Shown: positions 8,275 through 17,340 of the stretch, one piece after another | How positions within the stretch are numbered: the stretch's first letter is position 1 | How the letters are laid out: each line of letters opens with the position of its first letter | From: Leucothrix mucor DSM 2157 | Lineage (GTDB): Bacteria; Pseudomonadota; Gammaproteobacteria; Thiotrichales; Thiotrichaceae | Assembly: GCF_000419525.1 (NCBI RefSeq) | Contig: NZ_ATTE01000001.1 | Location: 3,904,501-3,968,500 of the forward strand | Length of the DNA: 64,000 bases | Direction: 5' to 3' | Made by a program: the position numbers and the translations under genes | Notes under the pieces: generated by a model | Database searches by the model: none | The model's input: only the letters and a program-made list of their open reading frames with translations | What the model was told of the DNA's origin: nothing

Positions 8275-9142
8275 TCAATCCGCTGGCGTAGAAAATGGAC
8301 GCTTCTGGCGAGTCGCTTTATATACGACCTTGCTGGTGTTCGCCGTATTTTATCTGTTGCCGCTGTTCGTGATGTTGGTCAGCAGCTTTAAGTCGCTGGA
8401 TGAAATTCGCCAAGGCAATATGATGATGTTGCCCGAAGTCTGGACGTTTGAGCCTTGGCTAAAAGCCTGGGGCAGCGCGTGTATCGGACTGACCTGTGAA
8501 GGCATCAATGGCTACTTCTGGAACTCGATTAAAATGGTCGTTCCCGCCGTGCTTATCGCAACAATTCTGGGCGCACTCAATGGCTATGTACTCACCAAGT
8601 GGCGCTTTCGAGGTCACCGCTGGGTATTCGCGTTAATGCTGTTTGGCTGCTTTATTCCGTTTCAGATTGTGCTCATCCCCATGTCGCAAGTACTCGGAAA
8701 TTTAGGTTTAGCAGGCAGCACAGCCGGTTTGGTGCTCGTGCATGTCACCTATGGTATTGGCTTTTCAACGCTGTTTTTCCGCAATTATTACGAAGCGTTT
8801 CCCAGTGAATTAGTGAAAGCAGCGATGATTGATGGCGCGAGTTTTTTCGGTATTTTCTGGCGCATCTTGTTGCCCAGTTCCGGCCCGATTATCGTCGTGA
8901 CCGTGATTTGGTTGTTTACCAATATCTGGAATGACTTTCTATTCGGCGCTTCATTTGCCGCTGGCGAAGGTGCACCGATGACTGTCGCGCTTAATAATTT
9001 GGTGAACAGCTCCACCGGCGTTAAAGAATATAACGTCGATATGGCAGCGGCAGTGATTGCCGCCTTACCTACCCTGTTTGTTTACATTGTGGCCGGACGA
9101 TATTTCGTGCGTGGATTAATGGCCGGCTCAGTTAAAGGATAA
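8267..9142 (+). CDS. Sugar ABC transporter permease, GtsC/MalG-type
   Basis: This 291-residue inner-membrane protein is the second, MalG-like half of the sugar channel. The EAA-type loop is seen in ELVKAAMIDGASFFGIFWRILLP, and about six hydrophobic segments are visible. The C-terminus ends GRYFVRGLMAGSVKG, typical of this family. ATG 8267 lies inside the 3' end of the preceding permease gene (8-bp overlap), which fixes the start. Seven bases separate it from the ATPase gene. Confidence 0.92.
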   Translation: MSNQSAGVENGRFWRVALYTTLLVFAVFYLLPLFVMLVSSFKSLDEIRQGNMMMLPEVWTFEPWLKAWGSACIGLTCEGINGYFWNSIKMVVPAVLIATILGALNGYVLTKWRFRGHRWVFALMLFGCFIPFQIVLIPMSQVLGNLGLAGSTAGLVLVHVTYGIGFSTLFFRNYYEAFPSELVKAAMIDGASFFGIFWRILLPSSGPIIVVTVIWLFTNIWNDFLFGASFAAGEGAPMTVALNNLVNSSTGVKEYNVDMAAAVIAALPTLFVYIVAGRYFVRGLMAGSVKG

Positions 9143-9149
9143 TCAGTGC

Positions 9150-10262
9150 ATGGCTTCTCTTGAAATAAAAAACGTCCGTAAAGCATTTGGCTCCGTTGAA
9201 GTACTGCATGGCATTGATATTGCGATTGATGATGGTGACTTTCTGGTGCTGGTCGGCCCTTCCGGTTGTGGTAAATCCACGCTGCTAAATATGATTGCAG
9301 GGCTGGATGATATTACTGCTGGTGAGATTGTGATTGGTGGAGAAACCATGAATAATCGCCACCCGTCGCAGCGTGATATTGCGATGGTGTTTCAGTCCTA
9401 TGCGCTGTACCCAAACATGACGGTCGAGAAAAATATCTCCTTCGGTTTGGAAATGCGCAAAGTCGATAAGGCCATTCGCAAACAGCGGGTTGCCGAAGTT
9501 GCGCAGATGTTGCAAATCGAACCGTTGCTAAAACGCAAACCGGGTCAGTTATCTGGCGGTCAACGCCAGCGTGTGGCCATGGGACGCGCCTTGGTTCGTG
9601 AGCCGAAAATCTTCCTGTTCGATGAGCCGCTCTCCAATCTGGATGCCAAGTTACGCGTGGATATGCGTACCGAAATTAAAAAATTGCATCAGCGTTTGGG
9701 AGCCACCATTGTCTATGTCACACATGACCAGATTGAAGCGATGACATTGGCTACTCGCATTGCGATTATGAAAGGCGGTGAATTGCAGCAACTCGGTACA
9801 CCACAAGAAGTCTACGATGATCCGAAAAACTTATTCGTCGCAGGCTTTATGGGATCGCCATCCATGAATTTACTGCCGGTGGAGTTGATCAAAACCGGAA
9901 CCGGCATTGCGGCAAAACTGATACAACCATCCGGTGATGTGATTCACCTGCCAATGAAAGCGGGGACTCATTATGATCAATGGGTCGGCAAAACCGTGAC
10001 CTTAGGTATTCGCCCTGAAGCCATCACCGACCCCGGTAGCGCCGAACATGACAATGCACTGGTGTATGAAATTGAGTGCATGGTGGAAGTCACCGAACCA
10101 ACCGGCGCGGATTTATTTGTATTTACGACGCTGTGTGGTGAAGAAATTGTGTCGCGTATGCGCTCAAACTGTGGCGCCGCTGTCGGACAAAAAGCACCGT
10201 TTTCTGTCAATATGAGCAAGGCCATTGTCTTTGATCAGGAAACTGGCGATCGCATTGACTAA
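9150..10262 (+). CDS. Sugar ABC transporter ATP-binding protein, MalK/UgpC family (GtsD-like)
   Basis: This 370-residue cytoplasmic ATPase powers the importer. Walker A GPSGCGKST (about residues 37-45), the Q-loop in MVFQSYALYP, the ABC signature LSGGQRQR, Walker B IFLFDEPLSNLDA and the H-loop VTHDQ are all intact. A C-terminal regulatory OB-type (TOBE) domain of about 130 residues marks the MalK subfamily. It completes a four-gene importer (binding protein, two permeases, ATPase) with the genes just upstream. Confidence 0.95.
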   Translation: MASLEIKNVRKAFGSVEVLHGIDIAIDDGDFLVLVGPSGCGKSTLLNMIAGLDDITAGEIVIGGETMNNRHPSQRDIAMVFQSYALYPNMTVEKNISFGLEMRKVDKAIRKQRVAEVAQMLQIEPLLKRKPGQLSGGQRQRVAMGRALVREPKIFLFDEPLSNLDAKLRVDMRTEIKKLHQRLGATIVYVTHDQIEAMTLATRIAIMKGGELQQLGTPQEVYDDPKNLFVAGFMGSPSMNLLPVELIKTGTGIAAKLIQPSGDVIHLPMKAGTHYDQWVGKTVTLGIRPEAITDPGSAEHDNALVYEIECMVEVTEPTGADLFVFTTLCGEEIVSRMRSNCGAAVGQKAPFSVNMSKAIVFDQETGDRID

Positions 10263-10312
10263 CGATTTAAGCAGCAAATATTCAACAACCCAACAACGAT
10301 TATTGGAGCAGT

Positions 10313-11506
10313 ATGCAGTTCCCAAACTTTAAATCCGCTGATGTTTTAACGCAGCACATTCAACAAACGCTGGCGTTTTATAAGCCCAATGTATTGGATG
10401 AAAACGGCGGTTTTTTTCAGCACTTCCGTGATGATGGCAGTATTTATGATGCGGACACTCGCCACTTGGTGAGCAGCACCCGTTATGTGTTTAACTATGC
10501 AATGGCTGCGCGTACTTTCAAAGACGACAGTTTATTACCATGGGTTGAGCACGGGCTAAAGTATCTGGAAACAGCCCATCGCCAACCAGAGCACAGTGCA
10601 GGTTATATCTGGCTGCTGGATGAAAATGGCGTGGCGGATAGTACGAACCATTGCTATGGATTAGCCTTCGTTATTGTCGCTGGAGCAACAGCTTTATTGG
10701 CTGGAGTAGAAGCCGGTCGCACATCGCTGGAATCTGCATGGGACTTAATGGAAGCACATTTCTGGGATGCTGAGGCTGGTTTGTATTGCGATGAAGCCAA
10801 TGCAGACTTCTCTGAGATCGGCACTTATCGCGGCCAAAATGCCAATATGCACAGCTGCGAAGCGATGCTGTGGGCTTATGAAGCAACCGGCGAAACGCGT
10901 TATCTGGATCGTGCTGCCCTGCTAGCCACCAATATCACACAACGCCAAGCATCGCGTGCGGGTGGTTTGGTGTGGGAGCATTATGATCAGGATTGGCTGG
11001 TCGATTGGGATTACAACAAAGATGACCCTAAGCACCTATTCCGTCCTTGGGGCTTTCAACCCGGTCATCAAACGGAGTGGTCTAAACTGCTGCTGATTTT
11101 AAATCGTCACCGTCCGATGGATTGGTTAATTCCAACCGCACAGGAGTTATTTGATCGTGCACTGGAAGCCTCTTGGGATGAGAAAAATGGCGGGATTTGC
11201 TACGGCTTTGCACCCGGCGGTGGCATTTGCGATGGCGATAAATACTTCTGGGTACAGGCAGAGAGCTTTGCGGCTGCGGCTTTATTAGCCGAAGCAACGA
11301 GCGATGCGCGTTATCAGGAATGGTATCAGAAGATCTGGGAGCACAGCTGGGAGCACATGATTGATCACAAGCACGGCGCTTGGTATCGCATTCTAACGCA
11401 GGATAATCAGAAATATGATGATCTGAAATCACCAGCGGGCAAGACGGACTATCACACGATGGGCGCTTGTTATGAAGTGTTACGCTCAGGCTTTCTAGAC
11501 AAGTAA
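10313..11506 (+). CDS. AGE-family sugar 2-epimerase/isomerase (mannose isomerase-like)
   Basis: This 397-residue cytosolic enzyme has the (alpha/alpha)6 barrel of the N-acylglucosamine 2-epimerase superfamily, which includes mannose isomerase, YihS and cellobiose 2-epimerase. Visible conserved parts are DTRHLVSSTRYVFNY, NHCYGLAFVI, RGQNANMHSCEAML, FRPWGFQPGHQTEWSKLL and DGDKYFWVQAE; the His residues in the last three segments are the usual catalytic ones. Placed 50 bp after the ATPase gene, it probably converts the imported aldose, for example mannose to fructose, for entry into central metabolism. The family alone does not fix the substrate. The operon ends here with a strong hairpin. Confidence 0.85.
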   Translation: MQFPNFKSADVLTQHIQQTLAFYKPNVLDENGGFFQHFRDDGSIYDADTRHLVSSTRYVFNYAMAARTFKDDSLLPWVEHGLKYLETAHRQPEHSAGYIWLLDENGVADSTNHCYGLAFVIVAGATALLAGVEAGRTSLESAWDLMEAHFWDAEAGLYCDEANADFSEIGTYRGQNANMHSCEAMLWAYEATGETRYLDRAALLATNITQRQASRAGGLVWEHYDQDWLVDWDYNKDDPKHLFRPWGFQPGHQTEWSKLLLILNRHRPMDWLIPTAQELFDRALEASWDEKNGGICYGFAPGGGICDGDKYFWVQAESFAAAALLAEATSDARYQEWYQKIWEHSWEHMIDHKHGAWYRILTQDNQKYDDLKSPAGKTDYHTMGACYEVLRSGFLDK

Positions 11507-11536
11507 CGGTCAGCTAGTCGCAAATAGAGTACTGCA

Positions 11537-11561
11537 GCAACGCCCTGACTCAGGGCGTTGC
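11537..11561. terminator. Perfect 12-bp palindromic hairpin, end of sugar operon
   Basis: GCAACGCCCTGA (11537-11548) and TCAGGGCGTTGC (11550-11561) are exact reverse complements around one C. It lies 30 bp after the isomerase stop and before a convergent gene, but lacks a clear T-run. A similar palindrome with the same CCTGA(N)TCAGG core occurs at 53204-53226. Confidence 0.6.
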
Positions 11562-11588
11562 GCATTTAGTTATAACGCAAAGTTAAAC

Positions 11589-11939
11589 TTATGACTCAGA
11601 TTCTGCTTCTGTTTCAGCAGGCTCTGGTGGATTGCCTTCATCATCACAAATCGGCAATGCCTCTTCTGTGTCTTCAGCATCATCCTCAACCGGCGCGTTT
11701 CCATCTGATGGAGCGGCTTCTTCGGCTTCGGCCTCATCACCTGGCTGTTCTTCAGTTGCCTCGGCAGCAGCTTCCGCTTCTGCTTTTGGAATACATAAGC
11801 GGGCAGGTGCTTCTTCGCTGGCTTCTGTTGGAGCGGCTGCTTCTGCTTCGGGGGTTGTAGTGCTGTCAGCCCAGGCAAAAGTTGCAAAAGCCAGAATAAC
11901 GGCAACGCTTGAGGTCAAAGCAATATTTTTAGTCATCAT
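11589..11939 (-). CDS. Small acidic Ala/Glu-rich exported protein, unknown function
   Basis: A 116-residue protein with a clear signal peptide (ALTSSVAVILAFATFAWA, cleavage near residue 25), followed by a very acidic, Ala/Glu/Pro-rich, probably disordered chain. Only two cysteines remain, in ARLCIPKAE and ALPICDDEG, and they could form one disulfide. AAGGATGG lies 7-14 bases upstream of the first ATG. A small stem (11971-11990, GCTGGAAA/TTTCCAGC) lies in the leader. The repetitive codons leave long open frames on the other strand and in another frame of the same strand, but only this frame has both a signal peptide and a ribosome site. I do not recognise a family. Confidence 0.55.
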   Translation of the reverse strand: MMTKNIALTSSVAVILAFATFAWADSTTTPEAEAAAPTEASEEAPARLCIPKAEAEAAAEATEEQPGDEAEAEEAAPSDGNAPVEDDAEDTEEALPICDDEGNPPEPAETEAESES

Positions 11940-12123
11940 AAAAATTCCATCCTTGGTTAAATTATGAAAAGCTGGAAATCATTTTCCAGCCTCATTACAG
12001 ACCAACGGAATGGCAATTAGTTTTAATAAATTGTAAAAATATTAAGCGAATTTTCTTATCTATCACTATAGCCAGCTTTGATTAGATTAATTTAGCTAAA
12101 AACTGCAAGCTAAGCGGTTGGCC

Positions 12124-12972
12124 TCAATCACGAGCAATCGGTAATTCTGGTCTTGCGCCCCACTCACTCCATGAGCCATCAAATACAGATAGTTTGGGGT
12201 AGCCGCTTAATGTCGCCGCCAAGGCTAAATGACACGCTGTTACTCCCGAGCCGCAGCTAAAAATCAGCTGCCGATCAGGGCTGGCGAGTGCTGATAAGCG
12301 GCTTTTGAGTTCTTCGGTGGGTCGCATATAGCCATTATCCAATAAATCTGTAAACGGCAGATTTTTCGCACCCGGCATATGGCCACTGCGTAAACCTTCG
12401 CGAGGCTCGGCTTCCTGACCTGAAAAACGACCTGCTCCGCGCGCATCCAGTACTTTGCTTGAATTATCCTGTAGCGCCATCAATACGGTTTCAGCATCGC
12501 AGAAAAGGTCTGCTTGGTAATTGGCAACAAAGTTACCGCGTGCTGGTGTTTCAGGCGCTGTCGTGGTGAGACTAAAACCTGCGGCTAACCAAGCTGGCAG
12601 CCCACCATTCAGAATGGTTATCTGCTCATGCCCCATCGCGCGAAACATCCACCAAACGCGTGGGCTGGCAAATAACCCTAGGCTGTCATAAACCACGATC
12701 TGGCTGTCTTGGTTCACACCGAGTGCCTGCACTGCTTCGCTAAATAGCTCAGGGCTTGGCATGGTGTGCGGATACTCAGCATCCGGATCGCAAATCTTGG
12801 TATCAAAATCAAAGTGCTGAGCATTGGCAATACGTTGTTCTTTCCACTCGGCTACACCATCGCGCTGCATTGCCGGCATAAAATAGCTCGCATCCAGAAT
12901 CACTAAATCAGGATCATTCAGGCGTGCTGAGAGTTGTTCAGCGCTAATGAGTGGCGTAGGCAATGCGGTCAT
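12124..12972 (-). CDS. sseA: 3-mercaptopyruvate sulfurtransferase (two-rhodanese-domain, SseA-like)
   Basis: This 282-residue enzyme transfers sulfur from 3-mercaptopyruvate to thiol or cyanide acceptors. There are two rhodanese domains: an inactive N-terminal one (residues about 5-130, with the CH2A-like ISAEQLSARL and WWMFRAMGH segments) and a catalytic C-terminal one. The active-site loop CGSGVTAC near residue 235 has the CG[S/A]GVT form typical of mercaptopyruvate rather than thiosulfate sulfurtransferases. It is a single gene, 74 bp downstream of the esterase gene on the same strand. Confidence 0.9.
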   Translation of the reverse strand: MTALPTPLISAEQLSARLNDPDLVILDASYFMPAMQRDGVAEWKEQRIANAQHFDFDTKICDPDAEYPHTMPSPELFSEAVQALGVNQDSQIVVYDSLGLFASPRVWWMFRAMGHEQITILNGGLPAWLAAGFSLTTTAPETPARGNFVANYQADLFCDAETVLMALQDNSSKVLDARGAGRFSGQEAEPREGLRSGHMPGAKNLPFTDLLDNGYMRPTEELKSRLSALASPDRQLIFSCGSGVTACHLALAATLSGYPKLSVFDGSWSEWGARPELPIARD

Positions 12973-13046
12973 AATGATTCCTTAAAGTTGGTTTGGATTA
13001 GGCAAAACTGAGCAAACCAGTTTACCCAGCCAAGGTCAGAAGTAGC

Positions 13047-14168
13047 TTAACGAGGATGACGCTTAAAGAATAACCAGATTATTTCAGAAATATTCGGCCC
13101 ACGCGACTCGCCATAATTACCGCCATTGGCACCAATCCAGGCATGTTTAAGCTGGTCAACCAACAGCGTTTCAACCGGTGTTACTTTGCGCCCTTGCTGG
13201 TAACGCTTATATTCCCATTTTATAGACTGGGTTTCGCCAGTAATAGGCGTTGGTTTTTGCTTACGAATACCTTTAACTTCCAACCAGCTATCGCGCAAAT
13301 TAATGGCGGATTGCGGCTCCACGGTTTGGTCATTGCTGGATTGAATCACGAGCAGCGGAGCTAAGTCGCCTTTGCCGCGTAATTGTGAGTTCATGCGCTG
13401 CACGGTGACTGCCAGGCGATGATATTTAATCTTCATAAACTGACTAATGCGCACAGCTCGCGCCGACTCGCCATAAGCCACACCCGCCACGCTGGCTCCG
13501 GAGGCAAAAAGTTTGCCATGAGCAACCAAAGCAGCGACAGTCATTCCCGCCCCTGAAGATAGCCCCGTAATGTGAATGCGACGGCTATCGACATTAAACT
13601 CGCTCTGCACCTGATCGATAATCCGACGCAAATCTTCAACCTCGCCGCTGCCCGCTCGAATATGAAAGCGTTGCCACCATGCCCAGCAATTAAGGTTCCG
13701 CATCCCTAGATAAGTCGTGACATAGGGATACACCACAATAAAGCGCTCACGATCGGCAATCGCATCAAAGCCGCTGATCGCACGAATATCATGATGATTT
13801 TGGCGACAACCATGCAGAACAACCACCATCGGCAGCTGCTCTTCCAGTTGATAGCCCGGCGGCGTGTAAACAATATAATCCCGCTGTTGTGATAGTAGAT
13901 ACAAACCAATCGGATTGACCATATCGTGCGTGCTGCCAAGCGGTAAATAGTCAGGGTTAGCCTGTCTTTTAGCGGCCGACATCAGCGACTTGGTGAAGAC
14001 TTCCAGTGAGTCATCAAGCGTCGGAAGTGGGCTGGTTTGAATCAGTGGCTCAACGACTTCAGGGACTTTACGAGGTCGGAAGCGTTGCAGTTTGGTGGTG
14101 GCTTTTTCAAGCAGGGTATCGATTACCGCATCGATACGGGTGCGAAATTTGCCGAAAAACTTTTTCAT
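13047..14168 (-). CDS. PHB-depolymerase-family esterase (alpha/beta hydrolase)
   Basis: A 373-residue alpha/beta hydrolase of the esterase/PHB depolymerase family. The oxyanion-hole segment VVLHGCRQN, the nucleophile elbow GLSSGAG and a late His in DQLKHAWIG are visible; the catalytic Asp is probably in SSNDQTVEP. The first ~85 residues are basic and polar with no signal peptide, so a cytoplasmic protein is likely, perhaps acting on polyhydroxyalkanoate granules or another polyester. ATG 14168 is used; a TTG ten codons upstream is possible, but its TGAGG is too close to serve as a ribosome site. The true substrate is unknown. Confidence 0.8.
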   Translation of the reverse strand: MKKFFGKFRTRIDAVIDTLLEKATTKLQRFRPRKVPEVVEPLIQTSPLPTLDDSLEVFTKSLMSAAKRQANPDYLPLGSTHDMVNPIGLYLLSQQRDYIVYTPPGYQLEEQLPMVVVLHGCRQNHHDIRAISGFDAIADRERFIVVYPYVTTYLGMRNLNCWAWWQRFHIRAGSGEVEDLRRIIDQVQSEFNVDSRRIHITGLSSGAGMTVAALVAHGKLFASGASVAGVAYGESARAVRISQFMKIKYHRLAVTVQRMNSQLRGKGDLAPLLVIQSSNDQTVEPQSAINLRDSWLEVKGIRKQKPTPITGETQSIKWEYKRYQQGRKVTPVETLLVDQLKHAWIGANGGNYGESRGPNISEIIWLFFKRHPR

Positions 14169-14309
14169 TTTAATAATCAACGGTCTCAGCACTTGCAACC
14201 TCAGTTACACTAATCGGATAATGTTATTATAACTTGGTAGATTATTAGTTAACTTATAGTTCACCAAGCCCTGTATTAAGTTCGAATCAATAGTTTAGGA
14301 ATATCCCTC

Positions 14310-14636
14310 ATGACCTTCGTTGTTACTGACAATTGTATCAAGTGTAAATACACGGATTGTGTAGAAGTATGCCCCGTGGATTGTTTTCACGAGGGTAACA
14401 ACTTCCTGGTCATTGATCCAGATGAGTGTATTGATTGCTCACTTTGCGTACCAGAGTGTCCGGCAGAAGCCATTTTTGCTGAAGATGACCTGCCCGAGGA
14501 TCAACTGCACTTTATCAAAATTAATGCTGACTTGTCGATCAAATGGCCTGTTATTAGTGAGATGAAAGATCATCCTGAAGATGCCGCGGAGTGGGATGGG
14601 GTTAAGGATAAGCTGCAGCACTTAGATCAGAGCTAA
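14310..14636 (+). CDS. fdxA: 7Fe-8S ferredoxin FdxA
   Basis: A 108-residue soluble electron carrier. The N-terminal cluster ligands form C9-x7-C17-x3-C21P (with an extra C12 and C25), and the second set is [12 protein letters not shown], the pattern of [3Fe-4S][4Fe-4S] ferredoxins. A C-terminal extension ending near [10 protein letters not shown] is characteristic of FdxA. Its last 35 bp overlap the end of the convergent SGNH hydrolase gene, so no terminator can separate them. The redox partner is unknown. Confidence 0.96.
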   Translation: MTFVVTDNCIKCKYTDCVEVCPVDCFHEGNNFLVIDPDECIDCSLCVPECPAEAIFAEDDLPEDQLHFIKINADLSIKWPVISEMKDHPEDAAEWDGVKDKLQHLDQS

Positions 14637-15378
14637 GCGCTTCAATCCAAAGCCGATAACCGTTTGTGCTTAAATGCAATCCATCCCCATTATGTAGGGT
14701 GGATTGCAGATTTCTGCTGCCATCCTTAAATTGTTCCCCAAGCGCTGAATAAGCATAGCCTTGGCTATCCGCTAGCCCTTTGATTCCTTCATTAAGCTCT
14801 GTGATTCGAGCATTAAACCCCGCAAACCCTAAGTGCTCATCCACCGGAAAAATGCCATGTACCAGCACCGGTACATCCTCCGGCAATGCCTCTAGTATCA
14901 ACTTATAAGTCTCTAAAATCTTTGAATTGCTTCGATTAGTTCGTATCAGATCATTAATGCCGATATTAACCACTATCTTCAATGCGCGAGATAGTGACTG
15001 ATATTGCGGTATCCGCTGCAATAATCCCTCCGTCGTATCCATGCCAATACCGTAATTAATAGCCGGATGCGCCACTGCTGCTACATTCAGCCCCTGCGTA
15101 ATGCTATCGCCTAAAAAAATTACCGAACCCGCCTCAACGCTGCCATCCATTTGCAGATGGCTGCCCAACATATTGTCGTAAAACTGCCCCATATTCTTTG
15201 GTGAAATCAGGTCTAAGCCTAATTTGCGATCAATACGATACGGCAAGTCGGTTTTCAAAAGCGCTAGTGCGGCAAAAGCATGCAAGCCAATCAGCCAGAT
15301 AACAATGAGAGTTTTAGTCATGTAACTATCATAAAGCCATTCCCTATTTGACGAAATATTCTGATACAGTTTCGACAT
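14602..15378 (-). CDS. Membrane-anchored SGNH/GDSL hydrolase
   Basis: A 258-residue SGNH-fold esterase-like protein. Block [11 protein letters not shown], the block III region [10 protein letters not shown] and the block [14 protein letters not shown] with Asp and His are intact; the block II Gly is probably in [11 protein letters not shown]. Residues about 20-42 ([19 protein letters not shown]) form one membrane anchor or uncleaved signal, so the catalytic part probably faces the periplasm. ATG 15378 is chosen because AGGA lies 7 bp upstream. The gene overlaps fdxA by 35 bp at its 3' end and stands back-to-back with mtnN. The substrate is unknown; envelope polysaccharide deacetylation is one possibility. 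Confidence 0.8.
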   Translation of the reverse strand: MSKLYQNISSNREWLYDSYMTKTLIVIWLIGLHAFAALALLKTDLPYRIDRKLGLDLISPKNMGQFYDNMLGSHLQMDGSVEAGSVIFLGDSITQGLNVAAVAHPAINYGIGMDTTEGLLQRIPQYQSLSRALKIVVNIGINDLIRTNRSNSKILETYKLILEALPEDVPVLVHGIFPVDEHLGFAGFNARITELNEGIKGLADSQGYAYSALGEQFKDGSRNLQSTLHNGDGLHLSTNGYRLWIEALSSDLSAAAYP

Positions 15379-15410
15379 CTTAATTCCTGATTTGATAAGG
15401 AGCATGCCCG

Positions 15411-16163
15411 ATGACGATTGCTATTTTAAGCGCGATGGCGGAAGAAAACGCCTCACTAATGGCACATATGACTGATGTGCAAATTACTGAAGCCGGCCAG
15501 CGCACCTATTATCAGGGGCAGTTATGGGGCCAATCGGTCGTCGTCGTATTTTCGCATTGGGGCAAAGTGGCTGCGGCCAGTACAGTGACCTATCTAATCA
15601 GCTGCTTGGGCGTGGATGAAGTGATCTTCACCGGTGTAGCCGGTGGCATGGATCGCAGGCTAAAAGTCGGCGATATTGTGGTGGCGGATAAGCTCTATCA
15701 ACACGACATGGATGTGCGCCCGATTTTGCCACGCCATGAAATCCCGCTATTAGGCAAAGCGGCGATGGATAGTGATGATGCGCGGCGTCCGGCTCTGCTG
15801 CAGGCGGCTCAGGATTTTGTAAATCAGGATCTAAACAAATTACTCTCACCAGAGCTTATTGATGAATTCAATCTACGCCACCCCGATGTCATCACGGCGG
15901 ATATTGCCAGTGGCGATCAGTTTATTTCCAGCAATGAAGCGGTGCAGGATTTACGGGAGCGCTTGCCCAGCGTGGCTTGCGTAGAAATGGAAGGCGCTGC
16001 AGTGGCTCAAGTGTGTTCAGAGTTTGGCATTCCATTTTCAGTGGTACGAACCATTTCAGACTCAGCTGATCACTCCGCACACGTTGATTTCCCCAAATTT
16101 ATACAAGAAGTGGCACAAGTTTACTCCTTGGGAATAGTGCGTAATTTATTATCAAAAATGTAG
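15411..16163 (+). CDS. mtnN: 5'-methylthioadenosine/S-adenosylhomocysteine nucleosidase
   Basis: A 250-residue purine-nucleoside-phosphorylase-fold hydrolase. It cleaves adenine from MTA, SAH or 5'-deoxyadenosine and so recycles by-products of SAM use, including polyamine synthesis. The N-terminal IAILSAMAEE, the GVAGG motif, the catalytic segment CVEMEGAAVAQV and RTISDSAD are all family hallmarks. AAGGAGCATGCCCG precedes the ATG. It is about 20 residues longer than E. coli MtnN because of an insertion around residues 105-145. It is a single gene that converges on the RpiR regulator. Confidence 0.92.
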   Translation: MTIAILSAMAEENASLMAHMTDVQITEAGQRTYYQGQLWGQSVVVVFSHWGKVAAASTVTYLISCLGVDEVIFTGVAGGMDRRLKVGDIVVADKLYQHDMDVRPILPRHEIPLLGKAAMDSDDARRPALLQAAQDFVNQDLNKLLSPELIDEFNLRHPDVITADIASGDQFISSNEAVQDLRERLPSVACVEMEGAAVAQVCSEFGIPFSVVRTISDSADHSAHVDFPKFIQEVAQVYSLGIVRNLLSKM

Positions 16164-16246
16164 TACTTACAAAGCTATTAAATACTGGTTAACCTTTTAG
16201 GAATCAAAGGCTAAGCCTCAAAACGCGAGCAGCAAAAAAACGGTGC

Positions 16247-17134
16247 TTAGCCACGATCTACCCGCTTTTTAAAGCGCTCAGTCAGGTCAAACATTCCCTC
16301 CAACTCCCGCATACGCTTGGAAGTCTGCGGCCACAGCTTCTCTTCCAGCGCCACAATCAACGCTTCAACAAAAAACATAATCGTCACGCCAGAATCCCAA
16401 CCAGAGCGCCCTTCAATCTTAATCGGCAGAATATGCGTGGCTTGCGCCGCAATTGGCGATAGCCACTGATCAGTAAACAAAATGATCTTCGCCCCACGCT
16501 CCGCTGCCAGTTGGCTTACGGTCAGCAAATCCGGCTCATAACGCCGCACATCAAACATCACCAATACATCATCCTGCTTAATTTTCAGCAAATGATGTGG
16601 CCACAGCGCAACCGAGGGTGGGAAGTTGTAAATATTTTCCCGCATGACCTCAAGGTGAGTATTCAGGTAGTGCGCAAAAGAAGTAGTAATGCGACCACCA
16701 ACAATATGTACCGCGTGGTCCTCAGTAACAAGCAATTCAATCACCTGATCAAATAGCTCATGGCTGATCTGATTGAGCGAGTGGCGCAGGTTAGTGGTCA
16801 CGGTATCGGCAACCGTGTTGAGCACGTGAGTACTCGGGGCTTCAGCCGCCCATTGATCATGCTTGGTAATTGGGTCAGAAAGCGTCTTTTGCAGCTCTTC
16901 TTTAAGCGCCTTCTGCAAGGTGGTAAAGCTGGTGTGGCCTAGCTTTTTCAGGGTGCGCATTACGGTTGGAGTAGAGACGCCGCTAGCGTCTGAAAGCTCA
17001 GTAATCGAGACCAACCCTGCCATCGGATAGTTGCCCAGCAAGTGGTTCGCCAAACGAATCTCCGCCGGTGTGAAATTTTTCATCTGCTGGCGGATGAGTT
17101 CGGCAATAGTCGAGGATTGCTCTTTTTTTGACAT
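16247..17134 (-). CDS. RpiR/MurR-family transcriptional regulator with SIS domain
   Basis: A 295-residue regulator with an N-terminal HTH_6 domain (residues 1-80; SITELSDASGVSTPTVMRTLKKLG) and a C-terminal SIS domain (about 125-265; HIVGGRITTSFAHYL, VLVMFDVRRYEPD). RpiR proteins sense phosphosugars or related small molecules. The gene is divergent from the TRAP-transporter operon with 206 bp between, and is almost certainly its local regulator. An AT-rich near-palindrome at 17202-17217 touches the -35 of the operon promoter and is the obvious operator candidate. Repression or activation cannot be told from sequence. Confidence 0.9.
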   Translation of the reverse strand: MSKKEQSSTIAELIRQQMKNFTPAEIRLANHLLGNYPMAGLVSITELSDASGVSTPTVMRTLKKLGHTSFTTLQKALKEELQKTLSDPITKHDQWAAEAPSTHVLNTVADTVTTNLRHSLNQISHELFDQVIELLVTEDHAVHIVGGRITTSFAHYLNTHLEVMRENIYNFPPSVALWPHHLLKIKQDDVLVMFDVRRYEPDLLTVSQLAAERGAKIILFTDQWLSPIAAQATHILPIKIEGRSGWDSGVTIMFFVEALIVALEEKLWPQTSKRMRELEGMFDLTERFKKRVDRG

Positions 17135-17201
17135 AAGTTCGGGCCTATTTTGGCGCTTGGTGTGATTACTTAATATGCTGATTTTTATGACTATTTCAAT
17201 T

Positions 17202-17245
17202 AAATATTAAAATATTTGACATAATATTTGTAAGCTGTGTATATT
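17202..17245 (+). promoter_or_regulatory. Sigma70 promoter of the TRAP operon with overlapping AT-rich palindrome
   Basis: TTGACA (17216-17221) and TATATT (17240-17245) are 18 bp apart, about 95 bp before the dctP ATG. The near-palindrome AAATATTAAAATATTT (17202-17217) overlaps the -35 and may be the RpiR-protein operator. The promoter call rests on sequence match only. Confidence 0.5.
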
Positions 17246-17340
17246 TTTACAGGACTTTGACGGAGAAATCAAAAATAAGAAAGCCGCTCAGTATTTGGAT
17301 ACGTTTTGTTGCTTGATGACCTCACCATTGGAGAATTAAC

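Noticed and set aside
11632-11967. Ser-rich open frame on the plus strand opposite the acidic exported protein
   Set aside because: It is the mirror of Ala/Glu codon repeats, has no signal peptide or ribosome site, and the minus frame has both.
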